A DNA stretch of 64,000 nt, taken from assembly GCF_002270485.1 (NCBI RefSeq), contig NZ_NQOG01000006.1:1-64000 (forward strand). The letters are read 5' to 3'. Shown here one piece after another: positions 1 to 7,758 of the stretch. Both the position numbers and the translations under genes were made by a program. The stretch is from Anaerostipes hominis (ex Lee et al. 2021) (GTDB lineage: Bacteria > Bacillota > Clostridia > Lachnospirales > Lachnospiraceae). A model generated the notes under the pieces. That model worked only from the letters and a program-made list of their open reading frames with translations, made no database searches and had not been told where the DNA came from. Every line of letters starts with the position of its first letter. Positions within the stretch are counted from its first letter, which is position 1.

Positions 1-90
1 AGGGCAATCTCAAAAGAAAAGCTGAAACAGGCAGGGCTTGTGAGTTGCTACGATTATTACATGGAACGTCATGCTTTGAAGTTATGTTGA
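1..90 (+). CDS. ltrA: Group II intron reverse transcriptase/maturase, C-terminal end (cut by window edge)
   Basis: This is the last 29 codons of an open frame that enters from the left and stops at 88-90. The end reads CYDYYMERHALKLC, matching the usual C-terminal tail of group II intron-encoded proteins (a Tyr-rich stretch, then ERH). Such proteins reverse transcribe and splice their host intron. The identification rests on this tail and on the domain V RNA that follows at once. Nothing can be said about whether the rest of the protein is intact. Confidence 0.75.
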   Translation, partial: RAISKEKLKQAGLVSCYDYYMERHALKLC

Positions 91-155
91 ACCGCCGTAT
101 GCCGAACGGCATGTACGGTGGTGTGAGAGGGGAGATTTAATCTCCCCTACTCGAT
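1..155 (+). mobile_element. Group II intron, 3' end (domains V and VI)
   Basis: Right after the reverse transcriptase stop codon lies a typical domain V hairpin (GAACCGCCGTATGC ... GCATGTACGGTGG, about 90-124). It is followed by GTGTGAGAGGGG and a domain VI-like stem, GGGGAGATTTAATCTCCCC, which carries an unpaired A. The element ends with CTACTCGAT, a common 3' end of bacterial group II introns. I place the boundary near base 155 by analogy with known introns; the 5' part lies outside the window. The 3' end overlaps the last codons of the MATE gene on the other strand, so the intron appears to have inserted at the very end of that gene. Confidence 0.8.
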
Positions 156-1471
156 TGCTTCTGTGTTTTTGTAATAAACCTAAAAAGCAGGATCATTCCA
201 ATCAGACTGACAAGCAGTTCGGTCATGGGAAAGGCTGCCCAGACTCCTGTAATGCCTCCCAGGGCAGACAATATAAAAGCCATAGGAATGATAATGACAA
301 ATCCCCGGAGGATCGATATCATGTGTGCCGGCCGGGGGTATTCCGTTGAAGTGAAGTAAACGGCAGCCACAATATTGAAACCAGCAAATACAGAGGCTGT
401 AAAGTATATTTTCAGTCCTGCGGCTGCGATATCCTGAAGTGTCTTATTGTGATTGCTGTTAAAGATTCCGGTAATCGGTTCCGCACCGAAAAACATACAC
501 AGATAAACGCAGGCGGAGATTACAATAACCGCGGTGACAGCGTAACGTAAAATCGCAGTAACATTTTTATGGTTTCCGGCACCGTAATTGCTGCTTAAGA
601 CAGGCTGTATCCCCTGTGCGATGCCTGTATAGACTGCCATGACGACCAGTGACAGATTCGCGATGACACCATAGGCCGCAACGCCGATGTTCCCCGCAAT
701 GTGCAGCAGGATCACATTAAATACAATGATCACGATACCGGAAGAAACTTCTGTGATCAAAGACGGAAGTCCGCTTGAAAAAATATCAAGCAGAAGGTTT
801 GCCGAAAGTCTGCATTTCTTTAAATGAAACTGATTTCTTTTATTTATCAGATAAGGGGACAGAATCAAAATGCTGATTACCGGTGCCAGTCCGGTGGCAA
901 ACGCTGCCCCGAACAATCCCATTCCGAGCGGAAATATAAATATATAATCCAAAATAACATTAGACAGACTGCCGCAGATCATGGCTGTCATGGATAACTG
1001 GGGATTTCCGTCATTTCTTATGAAACACAGCAAAAGATTATTTGTCATAAAAATTGGGGCAAACAACAGAATAACCTGTAAATAAGTTTTTGTCATTTTG
1101 AACACAGATTCGTTGGCTCCCAACATACTGACCATAGGGCCGGAGCAGAAAATACCAAGCAGGAAGAAGATACCTGCGATGATTCCGGTCAAAACCACAG
1201 CATTTGTAAATACCTGATTCGCTTTGACTTTATTTTTCTGGCTTCTTAGAATTGAATATTTTGTTCCTCCTCCGATTCCGAGCATTAATCCGCTGCCGTT
1301 TATAAAGCTGTAAACCGGAATTGCAAGGTTTAAGGAGGTCAGTCCATCAGCGCCTAATGCCCTGGAGACAAAAAAGGTATCTGCCAGGATATAAAAGGAC
1401 AACCCTAACATACCCAGTACATTGAGCGAAGAATACTTCAAAAAAACTTTAAAACATGAGATCTCTTTCAT
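137..1471 (-). CDS. MATE family efflux transporter
   Basis: A 444-residue membrane protein with about twelve hydrophobic segments, typical of MATE exporters that expel cationic drugs or metabolites using a Na+ or H+ gradient. Early residues FYILADTFFVSRALG and the central HIAGNIGVAAYGV region match the two MATE repeats. I start it at the ATG at 1471 because AAGGAAGG lies about 10 bases upstream; an in-frame ATG 24 bases further up lacks such a site. The last codons (about five) and the stop lie inside the group II intron 3' end, so the native C-terminus may have been replaced. It is divergent from nothing and followed by the intron. The substrate cannot be read from sequence. Confidence 0.85.
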   Translation of the reverse strand: MKEISCFKVFLKYSSLNVLGMLGLSFYILADTFFVSRALGADGLTSLNLAIPVYSFINGSGLMLGIGGGTKYSILRSQKNKVKANQVFTNAVVLTGIIAGIFFLLGIFCSGPMVSMLGANESVFKMTKTYLQVILLFAPIFMTNNLLLCFIRNDGNPQLSMTAMICGSLSNVILDYIFIFPLGMGLFGAAFATGLAPVISILILSPYLINKRNQFHLKKCRLSANLLLDIFSSGLPSLITEVSSGIVIIVFNVILLHIAGNIGVAAYGVIANLSLVVMAVYTGIAQGIQPVLSSNYGAGNHKNVTAILRYAVTAVIVISACVYLCMFFGAEPITGIFNSNHNKTLQDIAAAGLKIYFTASVFAGFNIVAAVYFTSTEYPRPAHMISILRGFVIIIPMAFILSALGGITGVWAAFPMTELLVSLIGMILLFRFITKTQKQSSRGD

Positions 1472-1525
1472 ATGGTATATACCTTCCTTATGCATTTGTG
1501 TACATCTCCGCAGGACTTTCCTATG

Positions 1526-1582
1526 GCATAAAAAACGTCTTACTCATTCCAACAAAGGCCTACTGGAATGAATAAGACGTTA
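1526..1582 (-). terminator. Intrinsic terminator after cbiK
   Basis: An 18-bp inverted repeat (AACGTCTTACTCATTCCA, 1534-1551, paired with 1564-1581 with one G-U pair) is followed on the minus strand by a run of five T. It would end the cbiMNQO-cbiK transcript. A smaller hairpin, ATATTGACT/AGTCAATAT (about 1626-1647), lies between it and the cbiK stop. Just beyond the T run is CCATAGGAAAGT (1515-1526 on the minus strand), a motif that recurs at 47.35 and 47.53 kb. Confidence 0.75.
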
Positions 1583-1647
1583 CCCGGCGGTAATGAACAT
1601 TTATGCTATTTTTTATAGAATATCATATTGACTGAGAAAGTCAATAT

Positions 1648-2433
1648 CTAGGTACAGGATTTCGCGTGTTCTGCAAACAGCTCCCTGACCCCGTCATATT
1701 CCCCGAGTCCTTTCATTACACATTCTACTTGATATCCCGCCGACACAAACTGAGAGTACCAGGAATCCGGGTCGTCTCCCGCCATATCATGTCTTGCATG
1801 ATCTCCGGCCACGATCATAAAAGGCGCAAGAATGACTTTCTTCGGATGGAATTCTTTTACCATACGCATCAGGGAATGCATATTCGGGAAGGCTTCTACT
1901 GTACCCAGAAAGATATTTTTAAACCCCATATCCTTGAACCGGTAGTCAAGGGCAGCATAGACAGTATTGGCATAGTGAGTAGTGCCGTGTCCCATCAGAA
2001 CCAGGACATCTTTGTCAGAGATCCACGAAAACTCCGATGCCACCGCATTCACAACCGTTTCATTGTCGGATTCCGATGAGAGAAGAGGTGCCCCGAAGAC
2101 AATAGAATGAAAAGAGTCCCGGAAGGAAAGAGCGTCTGTTTTCATCTGATCGTTTTCCACGCCGTTGATCACATGGGTGGGCTGGATGATCACATCTGCA
2201 ATGCCGTCGGCTTTCATGCGCTCCATGGCTTCGGGAACAGAGTCAATATGGATTCCGTCTCTCTTTTTTATTTTTTCAAGGATCATCCGGCTGGTCCAGG
2301 CACGGTACATTTTGTGATCCGGAAAATGTTCTTTTAATGTATCTTCGATTGCTTCGATCGTTTTTTTTCGTGTATCTTCATAGCTGGTCCCAAAACTGAC
2401 CGCTAATATTGCTTTTTTTCTAGTATCGTTCAT
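1648..2433 (-). CDS. cbiK: Sirohydrochlorin cobaltochelatase CbiK
   Basis: A 261-residue class II chelatase that inserts Co2+ into sirohydrochlorin, the entry step of the anaerobic (cobalt-early) B12 pathway. The N-terminus AILAVSFGTSYEDTR and the two metal-binding histidines, H149 in MGHGTTHYANT and H212 in VAGDHARHDMAGDD, fit the CbiK family, where the matching histidines bind cobalt. Length matches the roughly 260-residue family norm. No signal peptide is visible, so it should act in the cytoplasm. It is the last gene of the minus-strand cobalt operon, 26 bases after cbiO, with a terminator behind it. The nearby CobA-HemD fusion makes precorrin-2, the precursor of its substrate. Confidence 0.95.
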   Translation of the reverse strand: MNDTRKKAILAVSFGTSYEDTRKKTIEAIEDTLKEHFPDHKMYRAWTSRMILEKIKKRDGIHIDSVPEAMERMKADGIADVIIQPTHVINGVENDQMKTDALSFRDSFHSIVFGAPLLSSESDNETVVNAVASEFSWISDKDVLVLMGHGTTHYANTVYAALDYRFKDMGFKNIFLGTVEAFPNMHSLMRMVKEFHPKKVILAPFMIVAGDHARHDMAGDDPDSWYSQFVSAGYQVECVMKGLGEYDGVRELFAEHAKSCT

Positions 2434-2459
2434 TATTCTCCTCCGCAGACAGGGAATCT

Positions 2460-3302
2460 TCAGATTCCTTCGATGAAATGTAAAAGCTCCATGAGACTTC
2501 TGGGAGCCGGAAATTTCTCATTGATCATCTTTTTCCGGCAAAGACTTTCATATATAGAGAGTACAGCCGGCTGAGACAAATTGGTGAGGTTAAGAGCCGG
2601 CCTGTCAGAAAATACTTCCAGGGGTGATCCGGCTTTGAGAACTTTGCCCTGATGAAACAAGATGATCTGATCTGCCCATGAAAAAGCATAGTCCGGATCA
2701 TGAGTTGAGATCAGAACCGTAATACCGGATTCTGTCATCTGATCGATGATTTTATTTAACATGTCTGTATGCTTCGGGTCAAGGGCCGCGGCAGGTTCAT
2801 CCAGAATCACAATATCAGGATGCATGACAAGGATATCGGCGACAGCCACCTGTTTTTTCTGTCCTCCGCTTAGGGCATGTGTAGGGCGGTCTTTTAATTC
2901 TGTAATATCCAGCGCATCCATGATTTTTTCCGTCTCTCTCAGGGCTGTCTCATTGTCTGCCCCAAGATTTAAAATGCCAAAAGAAATCTCCTGCCGGACA
3001 CTGGCTGAAAACAGCTGGTTATCGGGGTCCTGAAATACGATGCCGATCCTGCTTCTCAAATTTAACAGGCTTTTCTTATCATAGGAATAAGGGGCTCCGC
3101 AAAAAGACAGGGCGCCTTTCTGGGGACGCAAAATACCGTTCAGGCAGAGAAAAAACGTGGACTTTCCGGAACCGTTTGCTCCCATAACCGCAGTTTTGCT
3201 CCCCCTCTTAATATCCAGAGAAAGCCCCTGTAAGGCCGGGATATCCTCTCCGTCATAAGTAAACCACAGATTATCAGCTGTTATCATAGACTCTGTTTTC
3301 AT
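2460..3302 (-). CDS. cbiO: Cobalt ECF transporter ATPase CbiO
   Basis: A 280-residue ATPase of the energy-coupling factor cobalt importer. It shows the Walker A motif GANGSGKS (residues 41-48), a Q-loop, the signature LSGGQKKQ (about 148), Walker B DIVILDEPAAALD and an H-loop near STHDPDYA. It powers Co2+ entry through CbiM with CbiQ and CbiN. The start codon overlaps the cbiQ stop by 4 bases, so the two are translationally coupled. A single CbiO implies that the ATPase works as a homodimer. Confidence 0.95.
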   Translation of the reverse strand: MKTESMITADNLWFTYDGEDIPALQGLSLDIKRGSKTAVMGANGSGKSTFFLCLNGILRPQKGALSFCGAPYSYDKKSLLNLRSRIGIVFQDPDNQLFSASVRQEISFGILNLGADNETALRETEKIMDALDITELKDRPTHALSGGQKKQVAVADILVMHPDIVILDEPAAALDPKHTDMLNKIIDQMTESGITVLISTHDPDYAFSWADQIILFHQGKVLKAGSPLEVFSDRPALNLTNLSQPAVLSIYESLCRKKMINEKFPAPRSLMELLHFIEGI

Positions 3303-4075
3303 ATGTAAATATTCCTTCCTATCGTGATAGACAGCAGAAGAAGTTCAAACAATATCATGCAAATGATTTCTTTCTTCTTCGGCGGATATTCTTCCAAAAG
3401 GACCCGTATGGTCCCGTCGTAGCATCTGGATTCCATGGCATCGTATAATCTGCCGGAGCGCATCACTGCCCGAATGAACAGAGCAGAGGCCATACCTCCG
3501 AATGCACGGACTGCCGTCTTAAAATTCCGGCAGGAAAGCCTGGACTCCTGGGAAATCCTTACAGCAGAAGCCTCTGACATTAAGACAAAAATAAACCGGT
3601 AAATGAGCAGAAACAATTCTATGAGCAGTGCCGGACATCTAAGTTTCTTTAAAATGCCGATCAGATCGGTTACCGGGGTTGACAGGGACAAAAAATATAG
3701 GCAGGACACCGCGGAAAGGGATGACAGGATCAGTCTGAGACCAAAGATGACCGATTCGGTGCTTCCTGTTATATAGTAGGGACCTGCCGGCACTGCATAG
3801 GCATCCAGAGGAGTTTTGGAAATATTGACGAGGATCGCCAGCGTGCTCAAGAGCAGGAAGACTGCGGGGATACGCATTAGCTTTATATACCGGCGGACGG
3901 GGATACCTCCTTTTCTTATTGTCAGCCATCCAAGGCTTAAAAGAACCAGAATGGAAACAGAAAAAGATCTGCTCAGGATACAGAGCAGAAGCGTCGTCAC
4001 AGAAAAGCAGAACTTTTCCATGACGTTTACTTTTCTGAGCCCGGACCGGTAACCGTATTGATCAATCAGCATCAT
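3299..4075 (-). CDS. cbiQ: Cobalt ECF transporter transmembrane subunit CbiQ
   Basis: A 259-residue EcfT-type membrane protein that couples CbiO to CbiM. It has five or so hydrophobic segments and a cytoplasmic region with the EcfT-type coupling motif AVRAFGGMASALFIRA. I start at the tandem ATG ATG at 4075/4072 (MMLIDQYGYRSG), preceded by AGAGGCGG. A longer frame beginning upstream is unlikely because it would run deep into cbiN. The start overlaps the cbiN end by 14 bases, consistent with translational coupling in cbiMNQO order. Confidence 0.93.
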   Translation of the reverse strand: MMLIDQYGYRSGLRKVNVMEKFCFSVTTLLLCILSRSFSVSILVLLSLGWLTIRKGGIPVRRYIKLMRIPAVFLLLSTLAILVNISKTPLDAYAVPAGPYYITGSTESVIFGLRLILSSLSAVSCLYFLSLSTPVTDLIGILKKLRCPALLIELFLLIYRFIFVLMSEASAVRISQESRLSCRNFKTAVRAFGGMASALFIRAVMRSGRLYDAMESRCYDGTIRVLLEEYPPKKKEIICMILFELLLLSITIGRNIYI

Positions 4076-4394
4076 TTGCCGCCTCTGCCGAAGCAAGGAG
4101 ACGTTTCCGTTCCCTTAAACGTCCCAGGTTATAGGCAATGATCCCGACACCGATCCCGGTCTGTACACAGAACAGAAGGCTTTCCACTTCGCCCGGAAGC
4201 TCTCCGTCAATGAAAGTTTCCAGGACGGGAGTGAACCATGGCTGATATTCCCTTCCCTCTATCTTTGATATCATGACACTGCCCGCATCGTCAGAGCCTC
4301 CGAACTCGGCGCCCTTTAGGGTAAACAGAGGGACCACAGCAATAAAGGCGGCCACTAAAAGCAGGATGATGACTTTTTTCTTATCACTTTTCAT
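4062..4394 (-). CDS. cbiN: Cobalt transport accessory protein CbiN
   Basis: A 110-residue protein with two transmembrane helices, one at residues 7-24 and one near FCVQTGIGVGIIAYNLG. Between them is an extracytoplasmic loop with FGGSDDAG and the conserved EYQPWFTPV, a hallmark of CbiN, which loads Co2+ into CbiM. Start at the ATG at 4394 has AAGGAGGG eight bases upstream; the ATG two codons earlier sits too close to that site. It overlaps the end of cbiM by 11 bases. Confidence 0.93.
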   Translation of the reverse strand: MKSDKKKVIILLLVAAFIAVVPLFTLKGAEFGGSDDAGSVMISKIEGREYQPWFTPVLETFIDGELPGEVESLLFCVQTGIGVGIIAYNLGRLRERKRLLASAEAANDAD

Positions 4395-5145
4395 ATGCAT
4401 GTCCCTCCTTGATGAAGTCAAGAATCTTGAGTTCCGGGCGGGCATAGGACTCAAGCGAGATGATGATTACAACGGTCAGAATTCCTTCTACGATGGCGAG
4501 AGGGAGCTGGGTTGGAGCAAAAACTCCGAGAAATTTTGCCGCGGAGGCCAGAAAGCCACCCTGCTCTGATGGATACGCAAGTGCCAGCTGGACGCTGGTG
4601 ATGCAGTATGTAAAAATGTCTCCAAGCATTGCGGCCAAAAATACGCTGATCCGGCGGTTCAGCCGGCATTTTTGACAGACCTTATACACTGCGAAGGATA
4701 AAAATGGCCCTGCAATTGCCATAGAAAAAGTATTGGCGCCAAGGGTCGTCAATCCCCCGTGGGCCAAGAGGACTGCCTGGAAGATCAGCACAATGATGCC
4801 CAGAATGCTCACAGCCAAAGGGCCGAACAAAATGGCTCCGAGTCCGGTGCCGGTCATATGAGAACAGCTTCCTGTGACAGAGGGGATTTTTAAAGAAGAG
4901 ATAACGAAGATAAATGCTCCTGACATAGCCAGTATCGTCATCAGACGCCGGTCTTTGCTGACCGTCTTTTTGATGGAGAAAAATCCTGCGGCTAAAAACG
5001 GAAGGCTCAGAGCTCCCCAGGAGATACAGAGCTGTGGAGGAAGATACCCCTCCATGATGTGCATGGCGCTGGCTGTGCGGCCGAAGCCGAAGATGACAGC
5101 CGCCGCCAGTACAGCGGTTACAATGATTTTTTGATTGTTTTTCAT
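4384..5145 (-). CDS. cbiM: Cobalt ECF transporter substrate-binding subunit CbiM
   Basis: A 253-residue membrane protein that binds and translocates Co2+. It begins with a signal peptide ending TASA, followed by MHIMEGYLPP. In CbiM proteins the mature N-terminus Met-His forms the metal site, so cleavage after TASA fits. Conserved SHMTGTGLGAILFGP and about seven membrane segments follow. The start at 5145 has AAGGAGC nine bases upstream; the open frame extends further up but into the riboswitch region. First gene of the cbiMNQO-cbiK operon, controlled by the cobalamin riboswitch in its leader. Confidence 0.95.
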   Translation of the reverse strand: MKNNQKIIVTAVLAAAVIFGFGRTASAMHIMEGYLPPQLCISWGALSLPFLAAGFFSIKKTVSKDRRLMTILAMSGAFIFVISSLKIPSVTGSCSHMTGTGLGAILFGPLAVSILGIIVLIFQAVLLAHGGLTTLGANTFSMAIAGPFLSFAVYKVCQKCRLNRRISVFLAAMLGDIFTYCITSVQLALAYPSEQGGFLASAAKFLGVFAPTQLPLAIVEGILTVVIIISLESYARPELKILDFIKEGHAYEK

Positions 5146-5169
5146 GTTTGCTCCTTTCGATTCACTTAA

Positions 5170-5300
5170 CTGTGTTTCGGTGTAAAAACTGCAACACCAA
5201 AAGCGCCAGATATACTGGTGCATCGAATATAGGCGCAGAAGGGCGCGGCTCCTTCGACGGTATATTCTACACCGGCTGTCTTTCGCAGACCGGTGTAAAT
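5170..5300 (-). promoter_or_regulatory. Expression platform between B12 riboswitch and cbiM
   Basis: Read on the minus strand, this stretch has three related pieces: TACACCGG (5297-5290), its complement CCGGTGTA (5275-5268) and a second TACACCG (5184-5178). The middle piece can pair with either partner, which is the layout of a two-state switch. A further hairpin, GCACCAG/CTGGCGC (5221-5203), is followed by TTTT and, a little later, TTTTT, and could be the regulated terminator. I infer the mechanism; only the complementarity is seen. Confidence 0.55.
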
Positions 5301-5460
5301 CGCATGTTCACGGCAGGTCTTCTGACTCAGGCTTCACTGCCGCATTCCGCCTTCCCAGTTTCCCAGTGACATAATTGAAATGCGGCTCTTCCTATACAGC
5401 GGCGGGACCGTGCGGGAATCTCACCCGCTTTCCTATTCTCCTTTATCAAAGGCACCTGTA
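5300..5460 (-). promoter_or_regulatory. Cobalamin riboswitch (adenosylcobalamin type aptamer)
   Basis: The minus strand carries the known B12 riboswitch landmarks in order: AGGTGCC (5457-5451), GCGGGTGAGATTCCCGC, the GGTCCCGCCGCTGTA core, a TGTCACTGGG segment, and the B12 box AGTCAGAAGACCTGCCG (5327-5311). It lies in the leader of cbiM. When the cofactor is plentiful such aptamers usually stop transcription or translation of cobalt uptake and corrin genes. The aptamer edges are approximate. Confidence 0.92.
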
Positions 5461-5477
5461 AACATTCAATTTCTCCC

Positions 5478-5506
5478 ATTTTATCGAGTTGTTAGAACCT
5501 TGTCAA
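5478..5506 (-). promoter_or_regulatory. Promoter of the riboswitch-cbiMNQO-cbiK operon
   Basis: On the minus strand, TTGACA (5506-5501) and TAAAAT (5483-5478) are separated by exactly 17 bases. The -10 box is about 20 bases before the riboswitch aptamer. It overlaps the plus-strand cobA-hemD promoter. Confidence 0.7.
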
Positions 5507-5517
5507 TATGCTATGAT
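5489..5517 (+). promoter_or_regulatory. Promoter of cobA-hemD
   Basis: TTGTTA (5489-5494), 17 bases, TATGAT (5512-5517), with the gene starting 25 bases later. The -35 and -10 boxes interleave with those of the opposing cbiM promoter, so both cannot be occupied at once. Confidence 0.65.
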
Positions 5518-5541
5518 GGAAATAAAAAGGAGAAATTACCG

Positions 5542-7056
5542 ATGAAGACTGGAAAAGTATGGCTGGTGGGCGCAGGGCCCGGGTCCATCGGCCTTTTGAC
5601 GATAAAAGCAGCGGAAGTGCTGAAGAAGGCGGATGTGATCATTTACGACAACCTGATCGGCACCGAAATATTATCGGCACTTCCAAAACAGGCTGATTAC
5701 ATTTATGTCGGAAAACGTTCCGGACAGCACACGATGCCTCAGGAAGAAATCAATCTGCTGCTTCTTAATGAAGCTCAAAAAGGCCGTTTTGTCGTGCGGC
5801 TGAAGGGAGGAGATCCCTTCCTGTTCGGCAGAGGAGGAGAAGAACTGGAACTATTAAAAGAACACTATATTCCATTTGAGATCGTTCCGGGCATCACCTC
5901 ACCGGTTGCGGTGCCGGAATATAACGGTATCCCTGTGACTCACCGGGACTTTAGTTCTTCCGTGCATATCATAACCGGACACAAAAAAGCAGGAGCAGAA
6001 TATGATATCGACTTTGAAGCTCTCGTGAGGACAAAAGGTACTCTGGTGTTTTTGATGGGTATTTCATCACTTCCAGATATCGCAAACTCCCTGATCTCTG
6101 CGGGAATGAACCCTCAGATGCCGGCGGCAGTGCTTTCCAGGGGAACCACGGCAGGACAGAAAAGAGTTTCTGCGCCGCTTTGTGAACTTCCTGAGGCCGT
6201 GTGCAAAAGCCGGATAAAGACTCCTGCGGTCATTGTCGTCGGACAGGTGTGCAGACTTTCAAAAGATTTTGCCTGGTATGAAGATCTTCCTCTGGCGGGA
6301 TGCCGCATTTTACTGACCCGCCCGAAAGAGCTTATCTCAAAGACGGCTGCCATGTTCAGGGAACAAGGGGCCGAAGTCCTGGAAATGCCTTCTATCAGCA
6401 TAGAGCCGGCAAGAGACCAGAGGAAACTTTCCATGGCTCTTGAAAAGATCGATTTTTATGACTGGATCGTGTTCACAAGTATCAATGGAGTCAGGATTTT
6501 CTTCGAAGAAATGAAAAAGCAGAAAAAAGATATCAGGAGCCTTGGTTCCTGCAGGATTGCCGCCATCGGTGCGGGTACGAAAAAGACATTGGAAGAGAAA
6601 GGCCTGTTCTGTGATCTGGTACCCGAACATTATGACGGAGTTTCTCTTTCCAGGGCACTCGCGGACAGACTTTCAGGTACGGAGCATATCCTGATGCCGC
6701 GGGCAGCTTCGGGAAATCAGGAAATTGTACGGATTCTTCAGAAAAAGCCCGGGATTCAGACAGATGATATAGGAATCTATGAGACTCGATGTGAGAACTG
6801 GCAGCTGGTCCCTGTAAAAGAAATGATCGAATCGGGAGAGATCGATTGGGCAGTCTTTACAAGCGCCTCCACAGTTCGGGGATTTGCGGCCGCCCTGGCG
6901 GATACGTGCATCAAAGGGATGAAGGCAGCATGTATCGGAGAGCAGACCGCCCAGGCGGCGAAAGAATTTGAGATGAATGTATATACTGCAGAGCAGGCAT
7001 CGGTCGAAAGTCTCGTCCGCCTTATTTTAGAACATCAGACAGGAAGTAAATTATGA
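5542..7056 (+). CDS. cobA-hemD: Fused uroporphyrinogen-III C-methyltransferase / uroporphyrinogen-III synthase
   Basis: A 504-residue two-domain enzyme. Residues 1 to about 245 are CobA (SUMT): VGAGPGSIGLLTIKA, the SAM loop GGDPFLFGRGGEE, and PGITSPVAVPEYNGIPVTHR. It methylates uroporphyrinogen III twice to give precorrin-2. Residues from about 255 are HemD, which closes the tetrapyrrole ring to make uroporphyrinogen III (ILLTRP, then DWIVFTSINGVRIFFE and DWAVFTSASTVRGF). The fusion is common in Clostridia and couples substrate formation to its use. Start at the ATG at 5542 with AAAAAGGAGA upstream; the open frame reaches back through the promoter and riboswitch but that part is not coding. 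It supplies the substrate chain for CbiK. Confidence 0.95.
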   Translation: MKTGKVWLVGAGPGSIGLLTIKAAEVLKKADVIIYDNLIGTEILSALPKQADYIYVGKRSGQHTMPQEEINLLLLNEAQKGRFVVRLKGGDPFLFGRGGEELELLKEHYIPFEIVPGITSPVAVPEYNGIPVTHRDFSSSVHIITGHKKAGAEYDIDFEALVRTKGTLVFLMGISSLPDIANSLISAGMNPQMPAAVLSRGTTAGQKRVSAPLCELPEAVCKSRIKTPAVIVVGQVCRLSKDFAWYEDLPLAGCRILLTRPKELISKTAAMFREQGAEVLEMPSISIEPARDQRKLSMALEKIDFYDWIVFTSINGVRIFFEEMKKQKKDIRSLGSCRIAAIGAGTKKTLEEKGLFCDLVPEHYDGVSLSRALADRLSGTEHILMPRAASGNQEIVRILQKKPGIQTDDIGIYETRCENWQLVPVKEMIESGEIDWAVFTSASTVRGFAAALADTCIKGMKAACIGEQTAQAAKEFEMNVYTAEQASVESLVRLILEHQTGSKL

Positions 7057-7337
7057 AGAAAGAGAAAAAAAACTATCAATTTTTCCGGCACAGAGACTGT
7101 GAGTATTTCCCCTGCCATGAAACGGATGATATCGATAACTTTAATTGCCTTTTTTGTTACTGTCCGCTTTATATGCTTGGGGAGAACTGCGGCGGCAGCT
7201 TTAGATTAAAAAACGGCGTGAAAGACTGCAGTCAGTGCATGATCCCTCATAAAAGAAAAAATTATGGCTATATCACCGGAAAATTTTCTGAGATTGCCGC
7301 TGCAATGAGAGCTTCCGGAGATCAGCAGCAGAAATAA
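7053..7337 (+). CDS. Cysteine-rich small-domain protein next to cobalamin genes
   Basis: A 94-residue protein whose first 65 residues hold nine cysteines: DCEYFPCH, NCLFCYCPLY, NCGG and DCSQCM. This is the pattern of the cysteine-rich small domain family often found beside corrinoid genes; its role is unknown but metal binding is likely. The ATG overlaps the TGA of cobA-hemD by 4 bases (ATGA), so it is translated in step with it. No signal peptide or membrane segment. Confidence 0.8.
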   Translation: MKKEKKNYQFFRHRDCEYFPCHETDDIDNFNCLFCYCPLYMLGENCGGSFRLKNGVKDCSQCMIPHKRKNYGYITGKFSEIAAAMRASGDQQQK

Positions 7338-7758
7338 TCCTTCCTTTTCAGTTCCGCATTCATTGTTCCGATTTTCTCTTATGAAGCCGATATATCTGAC
7401 ATATCCTTCCGCATTAGTTCCATAATAGTGTCCTGCTCTGCAGCGATGGCTGCAAAAGCTGCACTCCCGATGACTCATAAATTTATTTTCATTTTGATAT
7501 CCTGTTCCTGTCACGTTTGAAAGACGGCTTTCTTATGAATCATATAAATAGAAAATGGATGACAAAATTCGACATAAAAGAAGAAGCATTTTCAAATCCA
7601 TCTTTTTGTGTGCAGAGAGATGACAATACATACGTCTACGCATCTAGTGAAACGGGAAACCTTTTGTATATAATGAAATACATGTATGTTAAAACCTTAT
7701 AGATAAGGCTGTGAAAGGATATGAGAGAGAGAAAATAATACCGATTGGAGCCATGCAC
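7338..7758 (+). other. Intergenic stretch before the XRE regulator
   Basis: About 420 bases without a convincing gene. It holds one TTCGACA (7568-7574), the reverse of TGTCGAA, and a TATAAT (7669-7674) without a good -35 box about 85 bases before the regulator start. Short frames on both strands cross it, but they lack ribosome sites and recognisable content. Confidence 0.4.

Noticed and set aside
7206-7514. Cys-containing minus-strand open frame of 102 codons behind the Cys-rich small-domain gene
   Set aside because: No ribosome site, no known motif, and half of it is the mirror of the real gene on the plus strand.
7517-7702. 61-codon plus-strand frame before the XRE regulator
   Set aside because: No ribosome site or family resemblance; it runs over the TATAAT of the next transcript.
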